Positions 53,864 to 63,780 of a stretch of DNA of 64,000 bases are shown piece by piece; position 1 is the stretch's first letter, and every line of letters starts with the position of its first letter. The position numbers were made by a program, and so were the translations under genes. Under the pieces are notes generated by a model, which was not told the origin of the DNA, did no database searches, and saw only the letters and a program-made list of their open reading frames with translations. Source of the DNA: Dichotomocladium elegans (taxonomy: Eukaryota > Mucoromycota > Mucoromycetes > Mucorales > Lichtheimiaceae); the NCBI GenBank assembly GCA_025716815.1, contig JAIXMN010000055.1, positions 1 through 64,000 of the forward strand, given 5' to 3'.

Positions 53864-55120
53864 ATGTCTTTCACAGAGCCAGTTGCTGAACTATCGCGCA
53901 CGGCTGTCGTATCCATGACTATTTTCTTACCTAACAGCAGTGTCCCTGGATTATACAGGACATCAACACTTTGTTTCACTCTTCGAGCGCCGTTATCATA
54001 ATTACTCTCGCGCTATCCGGATTCATAATTTATATCCCGGACCTGTCTCAGGACGCAGTTATAATCACAAGGGTAAATGATGAACTTCTTTATCAACCTT
54101 TTAACTGGTCCACCGTCCCGGGAGACCACCTAGATGATTATCCACACCCAGCCTCCAGAGTGACCGTTTTGATGAGCACTTCTTATAAATAGGCCCATTA
54201 TTGGCACTTAATAAAAAACAATCCTTTTGCGAGTCTCACAGAATCATATTCTGTCTCTTTTTATTCTTAAAACCCCTTGATTCCACAACGGCTAGTAACA
54301 GGGGCCCCAACTGGGAAGTTGAAGAGGATGAGCAACTTTGCAAGTCCTATATTCATGTCGCTTGTGACCCAGTGGTTGGCGTAGACCAAAAGCTGGATGT
54401 CTTGTGGGGTAAAATCCTCGAGGATTTCAACAAACACAAGACAACGCAGACCGAGAGAGGTCAATCTGCCTTGTTCTCTCGCTTCCACACCATCCAGTGG
54501 TCGGTATCCAAGTTCACTGGATATCTTTCGCAAGTGGATGTGCTCCAAACAAGTGGGACCAACGAGGAAGACCAGGTAATTCATCTTTCTGGTCCTACTT
54601 GTTGGATGCCCTGATTGAATATATGGGATAGTTCGCTGAAGCAATGAAGCTCTTCAAGTCTGTAGAGAAGAAGAAATTCACTTTAGCCCATTGCTGGCAT
54701 ATATTACGTAGTGTGCCCAAGTGGGCCGAATATGCGGCTAAGAGAAATGAGCCAAAGGTTAGGAGAACCACGATTGCTTCGTCTGCCCCTGTTGCCGCCC
54801 CTACCCCAGATGCGGAAGACGAGGAGCATGTGAGCCCCCATGTGCGCCCTCCTGGAAGAAAGCAGGAGAAGGCGCGAGCTCAAAGCAAGCGCCCTTCCGA
54901 GGAATACCTTGAAATGTTGTCGAAACGACATTCCTCAGTAATGCAGAACAGGGGGAGATATGCCCTGGCGATGGAGCGGCGCACTGATGTCAAACTCGCG
55001 ACATTCAATCGCGCATCCATCACTGACCCCATGCAGCTGGAAGCATTCGACATTCTTGTGAAGAGAATGGTACTTCGTCTGCGGGAAGAAGGAGGGTTGC
55101 AACTTCCGGGAAGAAGATGA
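53864..55120 (+). pseudogene. Harbinger Myb/SANT-like DNA-binding protein, split by solo LTR
   Basis: ATG 53864 (MSFTEPVAELSRT). The solo LTR 53905-54287 and its ACGGC duplication interrupt codon 13-14. Coding resumes at 54293: RGPNWEVEEDEQLCKSYIHV, VVGVDQKLDVLWGKILEDF, SRFHTIQWSVSKFTGYLSQV. Intron 54576-54631 (GTAATT...GGATAG) keeps phase into FAEAMKLFKSVEKKKFTLAHCW. This is the trihelix-like partner that brings Harbinger transposase to the ends. Apart from the LTR the frame is open to TGA 55118-55120. One extra G at about 55094-55096 probably moved the end out of frame: the next frame encodes 24-bp-repeat acidic units (NLQEEEGR) and stops at TAA 55201-55203. Confidence 0.85.
53905..54287 (+). 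repeat. Solo LTR family S, copy 2 (383 bp), in the Harbinger Myb gene
   Basis: TGTCGTATCCATG...GATTCCACA with ACGGC on both sides (53900-53904, 54288-54292). Same length as copy 1 (43371-43753) with about 2-3% differences. No full element of this family is in the window. Confidence 0.95.
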
Positions 55121-55166
55121 TCACAACCTCCAGGAAGAAGAGGGTCGCAACCTCCAGGAAGAAGAC
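55095..55166 (+). repeat. Three 24-bp tandem repeats at the end of the Myb gene
   Basis: Units 55095-55118, 55119-55142 and 55143-55166, consensus GGTCGCAACCTCCAGGAAGA plus AGAG. In the frame ending at 55203 they encode N-(F/L)-(R/Q)-E-E-(D/E) acidic repeats. Confidence 0.8.
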
Positions 55167-55395
55167 AACAGCGATCTTGTAAAAGAAGTGACTGAAGAAT
55201 AAATGCTTCTACTCATCAGCATAAGTTCTTTCTGTTTGATGGTTAATCGATATAATGAGTTGTAGCGATTGGTCAAATAAGATTGTATTTCTACTGGACT
55301 CAATGCAATGCCATTTCCCCAAACTTCGTCCGAATGTGCTCGACTAAGTCGCGACGCAATTGCATATGCGTGTCACTATCACGCATCTCAATGAA

Positions 55396-56629
55396 TCAGC
55401 TATGGGTGTCGCCAACATCATACCTTTGTGGTCGAGACACGGTGAAATCACTGCTGATTTCGGTGTCATTTACATCACCAATCTCCCTTTCATCCTCCAC
55501 AATCATGTTGTGCAAAAGCACACATGCTTTCATGATGTCACTGACATCGTCCTTCTTCCACTGTCTCGCCGGCTGTTGGATGATGCTGAAGCGAGACTGC
55601 AACACTCCAAACGCTCTCTCCACATCTTTCCTAGCCGATTCCTGGGCCTTGGCAAACAACTACATTAATGAATTATTAGTTATGACTTCGTGATATATCG
55701 TCTGCTGCCCACACCATGTGTTTCCTCGTTTGCGGGTGGTGGATTGACTTAACGAGGGTGGTATAGTTAGGATATATACCATCAGCAAGGTAGTAACCGG
55801 TGTTGTATGTGTGACCATTGACACTGAAGGAAACGGATGGGTTACTACCTTGCAGGACCTCCGTGAACACAGGAGAACAGTCGAGCACGTTGATGTCATT
55901 CAACGATCCAGGAAGACCAAAGAAAAAGTGCCATATCCATAGGTCTTGAAATGCCACAGCTTCTAGCACCATTGTTGGGACCTTTTCCTTGCCAACATAA
56001 AGGCCCTGCCAAGCTGTGGGGCAGTTCTTCCAGGCCCAGTGCATGCAATCGATGGACCCAAGCATGCCAGGGAAGCCGCGCTTCTCGCCAACTGCCATGA
56101 GATGCTTGATATCGTCCTTATTGGGACGCCTCAAGTACTCAGCCTCGTATACTTCGATTACCGCCCAACAGAACTTCTTGAGGCATTCTCACGCAGTACT
56201 TTCACCAATTCGCACGTATTCGTCAATGGCGTCGGCAGAGTAGCCATAGGCAAGCTGACGTAACACTGCGACAACCTTCTGAAGAGAAGACAGACCAGGC
56301 TTATGGGCAGCGTCCATCTTCTGGACGAAATACTGGTCGTGGCGCTCTATATCGTTGACGATGCGCAAGAATAGGCGGCGACTCATTCTAAACCTATGGC
56401 GGAAGTGAGCCTCACCATAGACAGGCTCATTGGCGAAGTAGTCTTGGAAAAGATGTTGATGGCCCTCGACGCGATTGTGGTTGATGACTCGATGCCCAGC
56501 TACAGAACCAACATTGGTGGGTTCTTCTTCGAGGAAATATTCCTCGGCTTGCATAAGCTCAAGTATATGCATCTCGTTATCGGTTTGGAATAAGAAGAAT
56601 GCTTCGTCGAAAAATTCAGAATCGGTCAT
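55396..56629 (-). pseudogene. PIF/Harbinger transposase (DDE_Tnp_4), one TGA codon
   Basis: ATG 56629 (MTDSEFFDEAFFLFQ...). Exon 1 56629-55715, intron 55660-55714 (GTGTGG...ATGTAG, ACTAATA branch), exon 2 55659-55396; phase is kept, total about 393 codons. N-terminal helix-turn-helix-like region (HFRHRFRMSRRLFLRIV, VVAVLRQLAYG). Catalytic triad: GSIDCMHW (first Asp), GSLNDINVLD (second Asp), and ARKDVERAFGVLQ (Glu) just after the intron. The only fault is TGA at 56189-56191, between GESTA and ECLKKF, where relatives carry a sense codon; CGA to TGA is likely. It cleaves the TIRs together with the Myb-like partner. Confidence 0.9.
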
Positions 56630-57837
56630 GTGGTTTTTTAATGAGGAAAGAAGAGGAAGGTTCGGTAACTGAAAAATTTAGGCATTCAAACAGGTCAGTT
56701 CCGTTGGAGGAACAACAAAAAAGTTAGGACAGTGTTAAATCTGCACATGAAAAATTGAATAAATTTGGGTCTGAGACCGTTGGGGATGCTCTGAGGTATG
56801 TGCGAGAATTTTTAATACACAAAACATACTTGCCTTACTTTATATTGCGACAGATCTATAACTGCCATCGTTACAAACGGCCAACAGCCTTCAGCAGCTC
56901 TAATCGGACCCATGAGAACATATCTTGTGGGTGTGAGGCCACAATCAAAGGAGTGTGGTACATTTTTAATCCAAACAAGGTCACACTAACCTATCACTGG
57001 CGACACACCAGGCACATTTCTCGTTCACGCCAAGATTTTGCAACGGCGCCAAATAGTAGAGAAGTTCGTAAGGCACTGAGTCAGTTGGTTGTGACTGGTC
57101 TGAACTGGTCTAGCATCCAGCAAATTGGGCACCTCGATCGTACAGTCCTGGAAAGTATTTTGAACGAACAAGGAGGGCAAGGTGCAGGCAATGAAGACCA
57201 AGCCCAGTTGATGCTGCGCCACCCTGAAATCCCACGATCTCTGCATATTACATACCGTCACGTCTACTATGCAATGCGTATGTGCATTCAAAAACGGGCA
57301 CTGCATAGTCCTGAGATCGATGACAGTCTCAACAAATGCGCAGAAAAAATTCGCAATGAATCTGGAATGGTACTTTGGAAAAAAATGGACGACATACAGA
57401 ATGGGATGTTTGTTTTCAGCTTCCTTTCGCAGTGGCAACGACAGGTATCTTAATATTCAAACTGCTTTGGTGCTTCGTTAAACCATATGTGTTAATCTTC
57501 ATGGTAGACATTATTTGAGAACGGCAGCTTGATTTGCATGGATTCAACTCACAAGACCTGCGTGTACAAACCAGGGTCCCATTGCTTCCTTTACACCGTT
57601 GTTGCGCGTTCACACCAAACTGGAAAAGGAGCGCCATTGTGTTGGATGATCACCAACACAGAAGCCCACTATCCCATTGCTGAATAGCTCAGATGGCTGA
57701 AGATCGACGTCGGCTTTCATCCAGAAAAGATAATGATTGACAATTCCAACACAGAGATCCTTGCCATCACTATGGTCTTTGGTGATGAATGCGAAATCTT
57801 GCTCTGTTTCTGGCACATCATTCGCGCATGGCGCAAG

Positions 57838-58445
57838 AATCTTTGGGCTAAGGTGACAAAGTAGTCGATTATGCTCGCTTGGTTGTGTTTTCGAAAAGTA
57901 AATTTGCCGCGGGCAAGTCGCTCATTCCAATTGACTAAGTTGTGGTCGGTTAGCCATTGAATGAAGGCGAAGGCACGCTCGTTCTCCCTGGTGTCGCTGG
58001 TGCAGTTGCCGAGGCGGGTGTTGAAGTCACCAAACACAAAGGTATGGTCGTCGATGGGTAAGGAGTGTAGGGTGTGGATGAATTGTTGGAAGGGCATGGT
58101 GCATGGGGGAAAATACACACCATGGAAGGTATAGGCTCCCATGGAGAATGAGAGCACGAAGCGATTGGAGTGAGGAAGTATGATGTGGATGTGATAAGGC
58201 AGTCCAGGACGCACGAGGAGCGACAGCCTGCCGAAGCCCCGTCGTGCGTTTCCATGAATCTGCGCAAAGTTGTGGTATTGTTGCCAATGAGTGTGGAGTC
58301 TTTGTCCTTCGAGTAAATAGGTTTCCGTTAATAAAATAAAATCAATACTATTTGACTCGCACTGACAAACAAGTTCGTCAGGCGAGTGATTAATGCCAGA
58401 AGCATTGAACATGGCCATGTGGATAGAGGTGGTGTTTTCCGTCAT
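57838..58445 (-). pseudogene. LINE endonuclease (EEP) domain fragment
   Basis: From ATG 58445 (MTENTTSIHMAMFNASGINHS...). Endonuclease/exonuclease/phosphatase motifs: FILLTETYL (catalytic Glu), GVYFPPC, TFVFGDFNTRLGN (Asp-Phe-Asn) and KHNQASIIDYFV (near the C-terminal SxxDH position, with Tyr in place of His). This is the 5' part of a non-LTR retrotransposon ORF2. No reverse transcriptase follows, because the sequence runs into the MULE pseudogene around 57840-57862, where both frames overlap. LINEs are normally 5'-truncated, so a 5' piece alone is unusual. Confidence 0.75.
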
Positions 58446-58504
58446 TATTGATTATTATTGTTGGCAGCGGGGGAGGGTAAGTCCTCTTCGACTTCCATGG
58501 TCTT

Positions 58505-58730
58505 TAGGGTTTCTCATCGAATCTGGATCTTATGATCCGATCCGGATCAAAAGGCAATGGTGCGGATTCGGATTGACCTCATCTCGGATTTTGCGGATCC
58601 GGTGTAGGACATTTGCAATCCGGATCTCATACGGATTGCACTTCACGGATCTGAACCAATCCGGATCGCATACGGATTGCACTTCGCGGATCTGTTCCAA
58701 TTCGTTAGATCTGTCCAAATCACCCTAGAC
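58505..58730 (+). repeat. hAT-like terminal fragment or small non-autonomous element
   Basis: Starts TAGGGTTTCTCATCGAATCTGG, sharing the first 14 bases with the hAT copy 1 TIR. It contains many GGATC/GGATT motifs, including two copies of CATACGGATTGCACTTC followed by [A/G]CGGATCTG, and ends at ACCCTA. It may be the left end of hAT copy 2 or an independent MITE. No 8-bp duplication was found for either reading. Confidence 0.55.
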
Positions 58731-59199
58731 ATTGGGTTCCAGCCATTATAATCCTGTTAATGTATAACAATAGCAATTACAGATGTGCAAGAAATGGGAT
58801 GTGGGAGTTTGAGAATGAGGAATACAGTTAGTGCAAAGTTGCGGAATAAACAAAACCAGCAAGAAATGTAGCTTCGTTATAGCTCATACATAGTTGACTT
58901 TGGCGAAATGACCGACTCTTTAGATAATAGCTGGTAGTATTTCGATGTAAAGCTGGCTCAATACACATCTCTTTTAGGATATCTCAGGTTTTATATTTGC
59001 AGAACGTGAAAGGTAAAAAAATCACGCAAACTCCTCGAAAGCAAATATTCCTTCCATATCAATCATTCCACGGCCATGCGCTTTTCCCCATATTTCCGTA
59101 TTTCCTTTTCTCATTTTCCAGCGATCAGTATTTCTTGGTTTTCACCAAGCAATGATCACAAACGCAACCTGCGCCTCGATTTAGTATACATATTTCCAC
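58731..59199. other. Unassigned DNA before the shared hAT block
   Basis: No coding frame or motif I can support. If 58505 is the left end of hAT copy 2, this is part of that element. Confidence 0.4.
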
Positions 59200-60662
59200 C
59201 CATGGAACCCTAGCTATAATCCATCTCATATAGTCATCTCTATACTTCGCCATAGTGGAACATCAGCCTTTTGGTCATTCTATCCTCGTCTTCTCTCAGA
59301 AATCTCAATCCACTATTCCACCCTTCTCTTTATCATATATTAATCTTCATTCCATGCGGTAGCATATTCTTTATTGTCCTCATACCGATGGCGGTATTGT
59401 ACATTCCTTTTATTCCATATAAGATCCTCTTCGTCTCTTCACTGACAGTAATCGATTCTCCTTTGCACAGTATACACCTTCGACGTCGGTGATAGAAGTA
59501 GCAGCCACTGCAAATCACCAGGGACATAGCGACGAGTATAGCTGCGGGTACAAATAACGAATGGTGAAAAAGTCAAACAGCTCACTAACACTTACCATAA
59601 ACAGAGCTGTTGTGGCGCACAACAATTGAGGGAAGCATCAAGTGTTCCAGTAATATAAATGGAATGGATCAAACTGCAATTTGTGGTTGATTAGGATAAC
59701 TGGGAGATCGTAAAGGCAGCTGGGGTAAGAGGGCCACGCAACATTGCTCAATTCGCGACAAATAAATTGTGCTTGTTCGCAAAATTTATCGACTTGATTG
59801 CGTGAAATGATCGTGAAATAAATGTAGCTGAAAGCAACGTATCAATAGTAAATGGCATTAATAATGCTTTGGAGGTGAATGAAAGGCCGGCATGAGAATG
59901 ACGCATTGACTTGTTTGTCGCATGACCTCAGCACTGCCATTGCCTGTCCGAACACATTTGGAAAATAGAAGGAGCATAAAGAAATTGCTGGGCCTGAAAT
60001 TGGCTCAAAATTTTTTTCCGACACCTGTCCGTTCTGTCAAGCATTTGTTCCCAGAATAGATATCTGATATCACGGTCGGTCCAATGGTTCTTTTGACAGG
60101 TACACACTTTGTTCAAGCAACAACAGCATTATTGATTCTTTGAGCACATAGCATGAATGTCGTTCGAAAGTATTAAAAAAAGGAGTGGTGAATATTGATC
60201 CATGCAAGAGAGCTTAGCCGGTTTCACATCACTATGGCCGATATCCTGAAACTAAGACGGTGATGAATTTGGCATATTGATGTTCAGGAACCATTATTTC
60301 CGGATCCGCCTGCGAGGCGGGATACTTGCACCTATCAAAGGTACTTCCTCTATCCAGGATCCATCACCGGTCTTGAAGAGGACAATGAAAAGGGAATGCT
60401 CTCATCTGATACGTCCTAACAGGATTAAGCACTTACATCGCCGTTCTAATAGAATTATTATAAAAGAGAGATATTTTATTTTCAGGAATAAACATCAACC
60501 TCAAAGATACTTTTCTAGTTGTCTTTTTTCACTCTCTCTAACCCATCCACCTCATCTCATCTCATCTCGTCTCAACTACCACAAACGGATCAAGTACCTC
60601 GCACTTTATTTTTTCTTGTAAATATCATTCAAGCTTGACTCACCTCACACTTGGTTACTAAT

Positions 60663-63011
60663 ATGTCTTTAAATACAGACACTTACCAAAGATCCACTAT
60701 GTCCAACTCAAGCACTTCTAACCTTGGCAAACGTTCCTCTGATCTTATGGTCAGCAGCGATTCTGAAGTTGATGTAGGTTATCAAATATTGACTAGAGAC
60801 CTGCCTTCTGAGCTGTCAATTTCGAAACAGGGAATGCCCAGGTTATCCAGGGGAGGCAGCTTTATGTCCCTTGACTGCCAGGATTCCATCACGTCAATTG
60901 ATTCCGAGTGGGATGAGGACAATGGCAATGGCAATGGCAGCAGCCAGGACTCAAGCTCCGTCCAGTCTGCCAAAGGAGTGAGCGTCAAGGCCCGAAAGAA
61001 CTGGGTGTACAAATGGTTTGACGCCGTTGAAGGTCCAGTAACCAATACACTCTATTACCGGTGTCGATTCACCGTTGGGAGCAAGGCATCACGTTGCAAT
61101 AAGCGGTACAAGGACCCACGAGGTTCCACGACTGTTCTGAAGAAGCACCTTGGGACCCATTGCATTACTGCGGACACGTCGCTTACGCCGACCCAGCAAG
61201 GGACATTCCTTGACCGGCACTTCAGAGGTAGTGGGGATCTCATCCCTCCCCAATTCAACGATGAGCAGTTTAGACAAGCACTCGCGCTTTTCGTTGTGTC
61301 TGCGGCTTTGCCATTTACAATTGTCGAGAATCGCCACTTTCATACATTACTCAACCTTGCACAATCAGCACCAAATCCAAGAGCAGTCAAACCGCCAAGC
61401 AACGATACGCTTGCACGCGCTGTATCTCACCTGTACGAGTATTACAAGTCTCGGATTATTGTCGTCCTACAAGAGCAAGAGAATCTGGCGTATACTGTTG
61501 ACGCTTGGACCAGCGAATGGAGAACTGCCTTCCTCGGCGTCACCGTTCATTGGATTGACACCGAGTGGACACAACAGTCGATTGTTTTGGGTTTCGAAGA
61601 GCTTGTTGGACCACACACAGGAGCAAACATGGCGGCCGCTTTTGGAAAGGTCCTAAATGACTGGGGCCTCTCAAGGAAACCATTTTTTTTGACTGCTGAC
61701 AACGCGTCAAATATGATCAAGATGGCCGAGCAAGTCGAGCGTAGTGTCGGCATCACTGTTTTTAATGCAACGGAAAATCGTATTCCTTGCATCGCGCACG
61801 TTATCAATCTCGCTGCTCAGAGTGTGATCCGCGACAGTTTAAAGGCTGAGGCAGCTGACAGCGAGCAAGGGGCTTTTGAGGACGAAGAAGAAGGACCAGA
61901 TGACAACACACCAGGTAAATATCAGAAAAAAAGATGAAATGAGCACACTTTTTCAACGCGACTAAATATCCTCACCTTAGGTATCATCTTGCGCAAACTA
62001 CGGAAGGGAATTGTCAATATCCGTGCATCTCCGCAGCGGCTTGCTCAGTACCGTAGTGCTTTTGACGGCATGTTTGAAGTGGAGGAACAGGTCACCAGTA
62101 GCCCTCTCGCTTTAATCCTAGACGTCCGCACTCGGTGGAATTCCACATACGAGATGATTCAATGGTCGCTGGAGGTCAGACGCGCATACAACAATACTTG
62201 TCACAACATTCCAGGACTTGAACAATATGTGCTGTCTGATGACGAATGGTTGTGCTTGGAGAAAGTTTCATTATTGCTTCACGAATTTGCCAAACTGACA
62301 CCACTGCTCTCTGGCGCGACATACCCAACCTTGAACCTTGTAATTCTCTCATATAACCGGTTGCTTGACCATCTGGAAAACTTTGAGGAGGACTGGAAAA
62401 ATGTAAGCGAGGTTACAGTGAAGCGATTCCAGACACCAAACTTAATATGTTGATTCGTAGAATGGCCCGCGCTATCAGAAGCAGCACGCTGTGGATGGGC
62501 AAAATTAAAAGGCTACTACTGCAAGGCCGAAGGACATGCCTTTGCTGTCGCGACTGCTATGGATCCACGGCTGAAATTCCAATGGTGGGAGGACGAGAAC
62601 TGGGGACACTTCGGTGATGTTGCGAAAGAGCAAGTGCAAGCGACCTGGGAAGCGTACAAGCCGATTGCTGGTCATGAGTCGTCCATTTGCAATCCAGATG
62701 CCTTAATCAGGAGGCCGCAAAGGATTGCTGACCAGCTGCAGGCATACGTCTCCGCAAATTGTATATTTGATGAGACAAACGGTGTCAATCAGGAGCTTGT
62801 TCTCAACTACTGGCGCGGCGAGGTGAACGAATGGAAAGAGCTGAAGACAATGGCGCGCAGATACCTGGCAATACCAGCATCGTCAGTCGGTTCGGAGCGC
62901 ACATTTTCACGAGCAAAGCATTACATTCCAGCATCAAGAAATCGGCTCAATCCTGCAAAGCTTCGCGAGAGTGTACTTGTCAACTCGTGGTGTACATATT
63001 TCGGCGAGTAG
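60663..63011 (+). pseudogene. hAT transposase, copy 2, nearly intact (one lost base at an exon join)
   Basis: Exons 60663-61914, 61981-62402, 62461-63011. Introns 61915-61980 (GTAAAT...CTTAG) and 62403-62460 (GTAAGC...GTAG). BED-type finger (WVYKWFDAVEGP, CRFTVGSKASRC, LKKHLGTHC), RNase H-like core (YTVDAWTSEW, LTADNASNMIKM, CIAHVINLAAQSV, RTRWNSTYEM) and C-terminal dimerisation domain (LVLNYWRGEVNEWKEL, RRYLAIPASSVGSERTFSRA, NRLNPAKLRESVLV). Trp replaces the stop of copy 1. At the start of exon 3, copy 1 reads TAG|GAATGG while this copy reads TAG|AATGG, a one-base loss that breaks the frame, unless an unseen splice site is used. Confidence 0.85.
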
Positions 63012-63559
63012 ATGGGCGTTAGCAGGCGGCAAACTAAAAGAAGATTGTTTATGCTAGAAAGATGTCACCTTAAGCGTGAGTCTCGTAAATAAATAAAAAA
63101 AGCTTTCGCGTCGCTGTAATTGCAGCAATTAACATCGATTAATAATACTTTGTTGCTGGTTTCGCAGTACAATTACGTACGCGGTTTCTCTGAAGGCAGA
63201 CCAGCTTTGAAATGTGGTGGGCATGGGTGCAAAATTAAATTGTTCAGCTTGTGACCGTCACCCAGCCACAACCATAGGCACAACTAGCTAGTCTGAAGCC
63301 ATTCTGCCAGACATCAGAAGCGTTCCAAATGGCTCCCGCGTCAGCAATTATACCACTTTGCCTTCTATGGATCAAACCCTCCAACTTTTTTAATTCCTAT
63401 TGGGATTTTCTGTTCTTTGACGCTTAATTTTTTGCTACAACTGCTAATGTCATCTTAAAATCAACTTCGGTTTTCACCTTTCTCCGTTCTGACAGTATTG
63501 CCGAATGGCCATATTCTTTCCAATTTCGCTCTATTGATGTGTTTTAATAAATCTCCTCA

Positions 63560-63736
63560 TTTCAGCATTACGGATCACGGATTGGGATGGATTGGGACGG
63601 ATTGAAGCGGTGTGGATCCGGATTGCAATTTGCAATCCGTTTAGCAAACGGATCGGATTCGGTGTGAGCAATTCGATCCGCGGTGTGGATCCGGATTGGA
63701 TCCAATCCGATCCAGATCCGTCAATGAGAAACGCTA
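63560..63736 (+). repeat. Right subterminal region of hAT copy 2
   Basis: Direct and inverted GGATCCGGATT motifs as in copy 1. This copy keeps more CpG (GATCCGCGG, GATCCGTCAATG) where copy 1 has GATCCATGG and GATCCATCAATG. Confidence 0.65.
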
Positions 63737-63780
63737 TCTAGGTCAGATTGAAAGTGTGGCATGCTATACTCCCATTCAGC

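Larger units (their letters stand above)
53666..56791. mobile_element. PIF/Harbinger transposon (3126 bp), complete
   Basis: TIRs GAGCATCCCCAACGG at 53666 and its inverse at the right end (56777-56791), continuing imperfectly into ACCCAAATTT. TGA flanks both sides (53663-53665, 56792-56794), a 3-bp duplication. It holds the two typical genes in opposite orientation: a Myb/SANT-like protein (+) and a DDE transposase (-). A solo LTR of family S interrupts the first. Confidence 0.93.
53410..57862 (+). pseudogene. MULE/FAR1-like transposase, split by a Harbinger element
   Basis: Left part 53410-53665 (VDDVYDYDVECHQLLRSNG..., GVRFITEQPVTLRRATRSF; the frame probably changes near 53590). The exon ends ACTGAG at 56795, after the Harbinger insert, followed by an intron 56796-56853 (GTATGT...GCGACAG). 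The next exon encodes a FAR1-like zinc region (CGCEATIKGVWYIFNP, TLTYHWRHTRH). Further on are MULE core motifs: CMDSTHKTCVYKPGSHCFLY (first Asp), EKIMIDNSNTEILAI (second Asp and Glu) and CFWHIIRAWRKNLWAKV. TAG 57685-57687 stands where Trp is expected. More breaks lie near 57450-57530. The N-terminus and TIRs were not found. Confidence 0.75.
59200..63736 (+). mobile_element. hAT transposon, copy 2
   Basis: High identity to 39351-44622 through to the right end (...CAATGAGAAACGCTA; GCTA for CCTA in the TIR). It lacks the MITE and the solo LTR of copy 1, and has AGGCAGCTGGGGT near 59713 that copy 1 lacks. The left end may extend to 58505. Confidence 0.85.
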
